Source of the DNA: Phycisphaerae bacterium
Lineage (GTDB): Bacteria; Planctomycetota; Phycisphaerae; UBA1845; Fen-1342
DNA: 8,723 nucleotides
Direction of reading: 5' to 3'
Assembly (NCBI GenBank): GCA_016935035.1
Contig: JAFGRR010000269.1
Coordinates: 1-8,723 of the forward strand
The number at the start of each line of letters is the position of its first letter. Within the stretch, counting starts at the first letter, position 1. The notes under the pieces were generated by a model, which saw only the letters and a program-made list of their open reading frames with translations, was not told the origin of the DNA and made no database searches. A program made the translations under genes and the position numbers. This document shows, piece by piece, positions 1-5,108 of the stretch.

Positions 1-472
1 AATAGCCGTCGTATGGCCGAACCAGGAATCGCACGCCGGACTCGCGAACGGGGAGTTCCTCTGGGACCGCGTCTCCGATCCAGGGTACCCGGTTCTGGTG
101 ATCGGACATCGTCGCCGCCAGCGCTTGCGAGCGGTCACGTACGAACAGCTTCTTGTAGACCGCGCGGCTATGCGTCTGTGCGGCGGCGTACTCACATAGT
201 GCCCGAGCCCGGTCTTCAGACATCGCCAGCCGCCCCTCGTACAACTGCGCCACGAGCACGTCGCCGAACTTCTCGATGACCAGGCCGGAAATGCCATCGC
301 CGGCACCGTTGCAGAGCCGGCAAACATCGGTGTCCGGCTGTGCAAGCAGCAGCGCGCGACGCCGCAGGGCCGCTTCGAGCTTCCTGGTCAGCTCGCCAGT
401 AGACTCGCGCGCGTACGCCGCGGCGGCTTGCGACCGTCGGCGGGAAAATCCGTGATGATTGTCACCAGGCAT
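1..472 (-). CDS. RlmI-like class I SAM-dependent methyltransferase, N-terminal part (runs off window)
   Basis: I translated the reverse strand from ATG at 472-470; the frame is open to base 1 (157 codons), so the gene continues off the left edge. Residues about 46-76 (PDTDVCRLCNGAGDGISGLV, then IEKFGDVLVAQ) match the 'RLVNGEGDGLPGLVVDRYGD' region that precedes the Rossmann fold in RlmI/RlmK-type 23S rRNA cytosine-C5 methyltransferases; YKKLFVRDRS (106-115) fits the same central domain. The SAM-binding fold and catalytic cysteine would lie beyond the window and cannot be checked. RlmI normally starts with a PUA domain of about 70 residues; here only about 40 basic, helical residues precede the central domain, so the PUA domain appears absent. 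The start lies 14 bases after the tyrS stop, suggesting one transcript, though I see no strong ribosome binding site. The rRNA substrate is inferred from the family only. Confidence 0.8.
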   Translation of the reverse strand, partial: MPGDNHHGFSRRRSQAAAAYARESTGELTRKLEAALRRRALLLAQPDTDVCRLCNGAGDGISGLVIEKFGDVLVAQLYEGRLAMSEDRARALCEYAAAQTHSRAVYKKLFVRDRSQALAATMSDHQNRVPWIGDAVPEELPVRESGVRFLVRPYDGY

Positions 473-486
473 GTTTTGAACGCGTG

Positions 487-1773
487 CTAGTCGCCGGCCG
501 ATACGTGCAGCACGAAGTACGTTTTCTTGCCTTTGCGCAGGATGATGTACTCGTCGGCCAGGACATCCGACCGCGACAGAACGTAGTCAACGTCGCGAAC
601 GGGATTGTTGTTCACTGAAACGGCACCGGCCGGCAAGTCCTTGCGTGCCCGCCCGCGAGACGGGTAGAGGCCACTCTCGGCCAGGACCGCAACGAGCGCA
701 GCTTCCTCGGTGCCGAGATGCTCGGGTTTGAGCACCAGCGTCGGCGCACCATGAAAGGCCTCGCGCAGTTCCTGTGCGGATAACTGCCCGAAGTCCGCCT
801 GCTTGTCGAACAAGACATCGGTCGCCCGCCGCGCCCGCGCCAGGGCGTCGTCGCCGTGAACGAGTCGCGTAACTTGCTCGGCGAGCAGCTTCTGTGCGGC
901 ACGCTGCTCCGGCGCGCGTTGGAGTTCGTCGGCCGCCTGACGGATCTCGTCGGGCGACAGGAACGTGAAGTAGTTCAGGTACGGGATTGCATCGCCGTCG
1001 TCGGCATTCAGCCAGAACTGGTAGAACTGGTATGGACTGGTGCGGGCCGGGTCCAGCCAGATGTTGCCCTCTTCGGACTTGCCGAACTTCTTTCCATCGG
1101 CGCGCGTGACCAGCGGCATGGTCAGTCCATAGGTCTCGACACCGCGCAGGCGACGGATTAGATCCATGCCGGACAGGATATTCCCCCATTGATCGCTGCC
1201 GCCCATCTGTAGTGTGCAACCATACCGCTCGTGCAGGGCCAGGAAGTCATATGCCTGCAACAGCATGTAGGTAAATTCCGTATACGACAGTCCCTGCTCG
1301 CGGGCTTCGAGCCGCATGCGGACCGAGTCGCGCACGATCATCTGGTTGACCGAGAAGTGCTTGCCGACGTCGCGCAGGAACTCGACCAGGTTGAGTTCAC
1401 AGAGCCAGTCGGCGTTGTTCACCAGCAGCGCGCCGTTGTCGAAATCCAGGAACCGCTCGACCTGCGCCCGGATGCCCTTCAGGTTTTCGGCGAGCTTCTC
1501 CTTGGTGAGCAGCGTGCGTTCCGACTCGCGTCCGCTCGGGTCCCCGATCATACCGGTGCCGCCGCCGACCAGACCGATCGGGCGGTGTCCGGCAAGTTGA
1601 AAACGCCGCAGTGTCACTAGCGGGAGCAGGCTGCCGACGTGCAGGCTGTCGGCGGTCGGATCGAAACCGATATAGCCGGTGGTTGCACCACGTCGCAGTG
1701 CCTCGCCGAGTTCAGGCGATGAGGTCTGCTGAACCAAACCGCGTTGCTGCATGTCTTCAAGAAAGTCGGTCAT
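487..1773 (-). CDS. tyrS: Tyrosine--tRNA ligase (TyrRS)
   Basis: Cytoplasmic class I aminoacyl-tRNA synthetase that activates tyrosine with ATP and charges tRNA-Tyr. The 428-residue product has the usual bacterial length. The HIGH-type signature is H45-V-G-S, the KMSKS-type loop is KFGKS at 229-233, and the tyrosine pocket residues Y169, Q173 and D176 fall at the same numbers as in the classical Geobacillus enzyme. GGSDQWGN (191-198) is also typical. The C-terminal ~80 residues form the S4-like RNA-binding domain (RKDLPAGAVSVNN). I chose ATG at 1773 because GGAAG (1779-1783) sits 5 bases upstream; a TTG at 1803 would add 10 residues but has weaker support. A terminator for the preceding gene lies just upstream, and a TATGAT -10-like hexamer (1809-1814) without a good -35 could serve tyrS. 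All catalytic motifs are intact, so I expect a functional enzyme. Confidence 0.98.
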   Translation of the reverse strand: MTDFLEDMQQRGLVQQTSSPELGEALRRGATTGYIGFDPTADSLHVGSLLPLVTLRRFQLAGHRPIGLVGGGTGMIGDPSGRESERTLLTKEKLAENLKGIRAQVERFLDFDNGALLVNNADWLCELNLVEFLRDVGKHFSVNQMIVRDSVRMRLEAREQGLSYTEFTYMLLQAYDFLALHERYGCTLQMGGSDQWGNILSGMDLIRRLRGVETYGLTMPLVTRADGKKFGKSEEGNIWLDPARTSPYQFYQFWLNADDGDAIPYLNYFTFLSPDEIRQAADELQRAPEQRAAQKLLAEQVTRLVHGDDALARARRATDVLFDKQADFGQLSAQELREAFHGAPTLVLKPEHLGTEEAALVAVLAESGLYPSRGRARKDLPAGAVSVNNNPVRDVDYVLSRSDVLADEYIILRKGKKTYFVLHVSAGD

Positions 1774-1778
1774 GATGG

Positions 1779-1783
1779 CTTCC
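1779..1783 (-). promoter_or_regulatory. Ribosome binding site of tyrS
   Basis: GGAAG on the minus strand, 5 bases before ATG 1773-1771. It decides for this start over the in-frame TTG at 1803-1801. Confidence 0.6.
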
Positions 1784-1816
1784 GTGTCCTCACCGTGTCG
1801 CAATGCTCATCATACT

Positions 1817-1861
1817 AAAATGCGGGGAACCGGTCGGCGACTGTGCCGGCACCGGTTCCCC
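1817..1861 (-). terminator. Intrinsic terminator after the HARE-HTH-like gene
   Basis: A perfect 11-base inverted repeat (1824-1834 with 1851-1861, GGGGAACCGGT/ACCGGTTCCCC) with an inner 4-base-pair extension (1835-1838 with 1845-1848), a 2-base bulge and a 6-base loop. On the minus strand the stem is followed by GCATTTTAG, a short T run at 1820-1817. It lies 40 bases after the stop of the gene ending at 1902 and 43 bases before the tyrS start, the expected place to separate two transcripts. The T run is short, so termination may be partial. No T run follows on the plus strand. Confidence 0.7.
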
Positions 1862-1901
1862 ACTGCGCTGCTCGCGTCAACCCCCATTGATCGACACGGC
1901 G

Positions 1902-2393
1902 CTATTTGAGACGGAAGCGTCCGCGTCCCACCTTGCCGACATTGCGCATCTGTGTCAGGGCGATGCCAACGCTCTTTGCCAGCGTCTTGTTCTTGCTCTT
2001 GTACCCGGCCTTGATGACGGCCTCGGTGATGTCCTTGACCGCCATGACGCCGCCGGAGGCACGCAGCACGTTCTCAAGAAATTCCTTTAGCGACCCGGCG
2101 CGATGGCCGCCGCGCCGCCCTTTGGAGCCCGCGACCGCGCGGTGCGGGTGTACAACGGCGGCGCCAGGGGTGCCTATAGCGGACATGGCACCCTCGACGG
2201 CGGCAATCTGTCCATCCAGGCGCGCACGCTCGGCCAGCAGGGCCTCAAGCGCGCCGCGCAGGTTCTGGAGCGCCCCTTGAAAGACGCCGCCCACGGTTGT
2301 CGTCTTGTGAGCCACCCGTTTGACACGGCGCTTCCGCGTTGTGGGTTTGACGGTTTTCTTCGCAGCTTTCTTAATACGGCGTTTCTTCGCCAT
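1902..2393 (-). CDS. Small basic DNA-binding-like protein with C-terminal HARE-HTH-like winged helix
   Basis: A 163-residue protein with three parts. Residues 1-34 are very rich in Lys/Arg (MAKKRRIKKAAKKT and onward), like a histone H1 or nucleoid-protein tail. Residues about 36-75 form a helical, probably coiled-coil segment (ALQNLRGALEALLAERARLD). A basic Gly-rich linker follows, then a winged-helix module at about 100-163 (GSLKEFLENVLRAS, MAVKDITEAVIKAGYKS, ending KVGRGRFRLK). The pattern 'promote module, resting helix-turn-helix, final GRGxFxL strand' is that of HARE-HTH (HB1/ASXL/restriction-endonuclease HTH) domains, which are thought to bind DNA. I chose ATG 2393 because GGAG lies 8 bases upstream; an upstream start would add 19 unsupported residues. 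It has its own promoter candidate (2469-2498) and terminator (1817-1861), so it looks monocistronic. A nucleoid-associated or transcription role is inferred; the target is unknown. Confidence 0.75.
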   Translation of the reverse strand: MAKKRRIKKAAKKTVKPTTRKRRVKRVAHKTTTVGGVFQGALQNLRGALEALLAERARLDGQIAAVEGAMSAIGTPGAAVVHPHRAVAGSKGRRGGHRAGSLKEFLENVLRASGGVMAVKDITEAVIKAGYKSKNKTLAKSVGIALTQMRNVGKVGRGRFRLK

Positions 2394-2664
2394 GGCGCAA
2401 TCTCCATTTTTCTGGGGAAGGTGTTGACGGGGCGCTGACCGCGCGAGCACTACCCGATCAAAAGGTAGATACTACGGATAAATCGCCGTCGGCGTCAACC
2501 AGCACGGAAGAGAATCCGCGCGTCTAATCTAGTGCATATTGGACTACTACGAGGTGTATTAGTGTGTACGCGCGGGCCAGGTGTGGACGCCCGTGGTTCT
2601 CCGTCAAATCGGTCACTGGATGGACATACAAGGGCACCAGTGGGGATGTTGACCCGAGGCACAC
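2394..2664. other. Non-coding gap between the receiver gene and the HARE-HTH-like gene
   Basis: No credible gene: the ORFs here are short and match no family I recognise. The left part holds the promoter candidate at 2469-2498 and a leader of roughly 70 bases. The right part should contain the end of the chemosensory transcript, but I see only weak hairpins: CACTGG/CCAGTG (2614-2619 and 2637-2642, 17-base loop) and CGGGC/GCCCG (2573-2577 and 2589-2593). Neither is followed by a T run on the minus strand. Confidence 0.6.
2469..2498 (-). promoter_or_regulatory. Candidate sigma-70-type promoter of the HARE-HTH-like gene
   Basis: On the minus strand TTGACG (2498-2493, five of six matches to TTGACA) is followed by an 18-base spacer and TAGTAT (2474-2469, four of six matches to TATAAT). 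Transcription would start near 2462, about 70 bases before the ATG at 2393. Spacing and orientation fit, but the -10 is only fair. Confidence 0.45.
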
Positions 2665-3090
2665 TCAGAAAGCATCGGGATCATTCTCGTTGACAACGGC
2701 CTCGGTTTTCTTGCCAGCCCCAAGAATCGGCTCCAGCACGTCGCGCAGACCTTCAGGTTGAAAGGGCTTTCGCACAAAGCCCACGGCTCCGATGCTCATC
2801 AGTTCCTGGATGCGCGTCTCGCTTCCCTCGGTCGAGGCGATGACGACGGGGATGCGCGCCATCTGCTGGTCGTCGTGCATGCGCTTGATCAACTGAGTAC
2901 CGCTCATGACGGGCATGTTGATGTCCAGAATGACAACATCGATTCTGTGCTCGGCCATTTGTGCCAGAGCCTGAATGCCATTACCCGCCTCGTGCACCTC
3001 GTCGACACTGAGACCGCTCATGGACAATGTACGTTCGATCATGCGCCGCATGGTGGCGGAGTCGTCGACAATCAGAACATTTGCAGCCAT
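2665..3090 (-). CDS. CheY-like single-domain response regulator
   Basis: A 141-residue receiver protein. The acidic pocket is D9/D10 (LIVDDSATMRR), the phosphoacceptor is D56 (VVILDINMPVMSG), the switch Ser/Thr is S86 or T87 (VVIASTEGSETR) and the conserved lysine is K108 (VRKPF). These residues are all present, so it should accept phosphate from CheA. There is no output domain; about 18 residues after the receiver fold (GKKTEAVVNENDPDAF) are an acidic tail. I chose ATG 3090 because GGGAG lies about 8 bases upstream and the conserved fold begins at once; a start at 3114 would add 8 residues and overlap the HDOD gene. It lies 4 bases after the HDOD stop as the last gene of the chemosensory operon. 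The likely role is relaying the CheA signal to a motor or another effector. The symbol is withheld because CheY-like proteins serve many outputs. Confidence 0.93.
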   Translation of the reverse strand: MAANVLIVDDSATMRRMIERTLSMSGLSVDEVHEAGNGIQALAQMAEHRIDVVILDINMPVMSGTQLIKRMHDDQQMARIPVVIASTEGSETRIQELMSIGAVGFVRKPFQPEGLRDVLEPILGAGKKTEAVVNENDPDAF

Positions 3091-3094
3091 GACG

Positions 3095-3955
3095 TCACTC
3101 CCTACCCGCCCCAAACAGCTTCTGGACGGATTTCAGTTGCAGTACCATGTCGGCACTGACCCTCTCAAGGTCACTCTCAACCAACTGATGTCGCTCCATC
3201 ACAGCCACGTCGGCGCGATAGAGCATGCCATCATAACCACACCCCACACCCGCCAGGCGACAGACCGAGTCCGCCAACGCGACTGCGTCGATCAGGTCGC
3301 TGGCCGGCTGCTTGCTATCGGCTTCGTGGTGATATCTGATCGCGTCCACGATCTCCGTGGGCAAATTCCATTCCTCGGCGATGCGACTGCCAACCTCCGG
3401 GTGCGTCAGCCCAAGCACCTGCTGCTCAGCCTCGAGGAACGACGAGTGCGTCGTGCTCACGATCCGCGCGATTTCGGCGTATTCGCTGGCCACGTACTCG
3501 TTGAGGACGATCTTGCCTACGTCGTGCAACAGGCCGGCGGTGAAGATCAGCCCTTCATGTTCGACCCCGAAGCGATGCGCGAACATCGGCGCCCCAATAG
3601 CCACGCCAACCGAGTGCAACCACAACGCGTTGGGTGGCAGACCGTATCCCGTCTGTGCACGTCCAAGCAGCGTCTGCGTGTGTGCCGCCATCGCGAGTTG
3701 CAGTAACTTGCTGGTACCCAGAAAACGGACGGCATCACCGATTGACGACACCTGCCGCGCCATGCCGAAGTACGCGGAATTGCACAGTCGCAGGATCTGT
3801 GCCGTCACCACCTGGTCGTATTGGATGGTGGCGACGATCTGCTCAATCGAGCTGCTCGGATCGCGTACCACCTCGATCAGGCGCAGGGCCGTATCCTGCA
3901 ACCGCGGCAGTGTATGGACCTGCTCGACGATCTCATCGATCGTTCGAATGCTCAT
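3095..3955 (-). CDS. HDOD-domain signalling protein
   Basis: A 286-residue protein made almost entirely of an HDOD domain. The N-terminal part (about 5-80) shows the typical opening (VHTLPRLQDTALRLIEVV, then YDQVVTAQILRLCNSAYFG), followed by SSIGDAVRFLG. The HD region has H114 (LWLHSVG), H144-D145 (GLLHDVGKIVL), H185 (THPEVG), H209-H210 (YHH) and D229 (LAD). That is the ligand order of HD and HD-GYP phosphohydrolases, although the GYP motif is absent. Many HDOD proteins have lost these residues and act as regulators without known enzyme activity; here they look intact, so metal binding is possible. No membrane segment is visible, so it should be cytoplasmic. It starts inside the cheD stop (ATGA, 3955-3952), with AAGAGG 7 bases upstream of the ATG, and ends 4 bases before the receiver gene, so all three are probably co-translated. 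Function in the pathway is inferred. Confidence 0.92.
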   Translation of the reverse strand: MSIRTIDEIVEQVHTLPRLQDTALRLIEVVRDPSSSIEQIVATIQYDQVVTAQILRLCNSAYFGMARQVSSIGDAVRFLGTSKLLQLAMAAHTQTLLGRAQTGYGLPPNALWLHSVGVAIGAPMFAHRFGVEHEGLIFTAGLLHDVGKIVLNEYVASEYAEIARIVSTTHSSFLEAEQQVLGLTHPEVGSRIAEEWNLPTEIVDAIRYHHEADSKQPASDLIDAVALADSVCRLAGVGCGYDGMLYRADVAVMERHQLVESDLERVSADMVLQLKSVQKLFGAGRE

Positions 3956-4428
3956 AGTGGTACCTCTTCACCACGCCGCTTGATGGACACTGCCCCCGTC
4001 GCGATGGATAGGCACAACGTACGACTGATGGATCCGCCAACGTCCTCGGCATTGATCATGACGCCGTTCTTCCAGAACAGTTTACGCAGGGCGAGGTAGT
4101 TGCGCTTCCCGATGTTGAACATGCCGTTGTCGTCGAGAAGCTGTGACCCTCCCGCCACCTTGATAACCAGGCGATTCTTGGCGGCCCCAAGCTCATATGC
4201 CGCTCGGAACAACCGCGGCACGCCCGTGTCACAAAACATCGCCGGATTCGATTTGGCCTTCTCCGGCGAGATGCCGGCCTCGGGCAACATGTAGTGCAGC
4301 ATCCCGCCCACGTACGCCACGGGATCCCAGATCGTCAGGCCAATGCAGCTCCCCAACGAATAGGTGATAAGCGATACACTCTTATCGCTGGTCACCGCAA
4401 AGTCCGCGATGTCTACTGTCTGATTCAT
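3952..4428 (-). CDS. cheD: Chemoreceptor glutamine deamidase CheD
   Basis: A 158-residue protein matching the whole CheD family. CheD hydrolyses specific glutamine side chains of methyl-accepting chemotaxis proteins to glutamate, tuning adaptation, and in some bacteria interacts with CheC. The catalytic triad is visible: T22 and C28 in the TYSLGSCIGL segment and H45 in GGMLHYMLP, the same spacing as T21/C27/H44 of Thermotoga CheD. Other family segments are KVAGGSQLL (about 90-98) and IGKRNYLALRKLF (105-117), and the protein keeps the GGxxSR-like end (VGGSISRTLCLSIATG). It starts 146 bases after cheW and its last bases overlap the HDOD start (ATGA). AAGG lies 7 bases before the ATG. The chemoreceptor substrates, CheR, CheB and CheC are not in the window. 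Confidence 0.97.
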   Translation of the reverse strand: MNQTVDIADFAVTSDKSVSLITYSLGSCIGLTIWDPVAYVGGMLHYMLPEAGISPEKAKSNPAMFCDTGVPRLFRAAYELGAAKNRLVIKVAGGSQLLDDNGMFNIGKRNYLALRKLFWKNGVMINAEDVGGSISRTLCLSIATGAVSIKRRGEEVPL

Positions 4429-4533
4429 CCGCGCGCCTTGCTTCCCTCCGGCAGCTCACGCGCCCGGCACGACGCTGCGCGCCATGTGCCAAGCGGGTAC
4501 CCCAGCGAGCCAGCCGATTCTCCATCCCATCCT

Positions 4534-4562
4534 GGGTCAAACCTGACCCGGAGACCCGGTTT
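4534..4562 (-). promoter_or_regulatory. Two overlapping, mutually exclusive small hairpins in the cheW-cheD spacer
   Basis: The 146-base spacer 4429-4574 is the only sizeable gap inside the chemosensory operon. It contains AAACC/GGTTT (4539-4543 with 4558-4562), which would form first in the minus-strand RNA, and GGGTCA/TGACCC (4534-4539 with 4544-4549, 4-base loop), which shares bases with it. Only one can form at a time. There is no T run, so this is not a normal terminator; it may simply be a weak mRNA stability or attenuation element. No gene is supported in this spacer. Confidence 0.3.
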
Positions 4563-4574
4563 GCCAGCGTCCAC

Positions 4575-5096
4575 TCAGAACTCAGTGCCGGCCGCGTCCG
4601 TCGCGGCCTCACCGGCGACCGCGGATAGCTCCGACATGTCCAGAACCTGGTCGATATCGAGCAGGATCTTTACGTTCTCACCAACCTTGCCCATCCCGGA
4701 CACGAAACTCGTATCCACGCCCGCGCCCAGCGGCGGCGGCGGATCAACCTGGTCACTCTTGATGTCCAGCACTTCCTGAACGGTATCCACGATGATCCCG
4801 GTCAGTTGTCCGACATCAACGACTATGATGCACGTCTGTTCCGTGTACTCCGCTGACTCCATTCCGAATTTCGTGCGCAGATCCACCACCGGGATCACCT
4901 TGCCGCGCAGGTTAACCACGCCACGCACGTAATGCGGCATCTGCGGAACGGCGGTTATGTCCATCAGCCCGATGATCTCGCGGATCTTCAGGATCTCGAT
5001 GCCATACTCTTCGCCGGCCAACTGAAAGGTCAGGTACTTTGCTCTCTCAGCGTCGGTGTCGTTCCGCGTCTGGGTCTTCTCTAATACGGTGGCCAT
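4575..5096 (-). CDS. cheW: Chemotaxis coupling protein CheW
   Basis: A 173-residue CheW-domain protein that bridges CheA (its P5 domain) and chemoreceptors in signalling arrays at the membrane. The domain spans about 18-155: YLTFQLAGEEYGIEILKIRE opens the first beta-barrel, MPHYVRGVVNLRGKVIPVVDL (about 53-72) is the family signature, with R64 in the position important for receptor and CheA contact. GAGVDTSFVSGMGKV (124-138) and VKILLDIDQVL (142-152) complete the second half. The ~18 residues after that are a low-complexity, Ala-rich tail. The start is ATG 5096, 9 bases after the cheA stop, with AGGAG 6 bases upstream, so it is surely co-transcribed with cheA. All motifs are intact. Confidence 0.97.
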   Translation of the reverse strand: MATVLEKTQTRNDTDAERAKYLTFQLAGEEYGIEILKIREIIGLMDITAVPQMPHYVRGVVNLRGKVIPVVDLRTKFGMESAEYTEQTCIIVVDVGQLTGIIVDTVQEVLDIKSDQVDPPPPLGAGVDTSFVSGMGKVGENVKILLDIDQVLDMSELSAVAGEAATDAAGTEF

Positions 5097-5102
5097 CTGA
5101 CT

Positions 5103-5108
5103 CTCCTA
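5103..5108 (-). promoter_or_regulatory. Ribosome binding site of cheW, overlapping the cheA stop codon
   Basis: TAGGAG on the minus strand: the TAG is the cheA stop (5108-5106) and AGGAG is the Shine-Dalgarno sequence, 6 bases from ATG 5096. Ribosomes terminating on cheA would cover this site, which suggests coupled translation of CheA and CheW. Confidence 0.7.

Noticed and set aside
13..279. Plus-strand ORF of 88 codons
   Set aside because: It is antisense to the open RlmI-like frame on the minus strand and its Arg/Pro-rich translation is typical of a shadow frame.
2614..2642. CACTGG/CCAGTG hairpin downstream of the receiver gene as an operon terminator
   Set aside because: Only 6 base pairs with a 17-base loop and no T run; too weak to call.
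4382..4612. Minus-strand ORF of 76 codons spanning the cheW-cheD spacer
   Set aside because: It overlaps the ends of both cheW and cheD in another frame and is Arg-rich without any motif.
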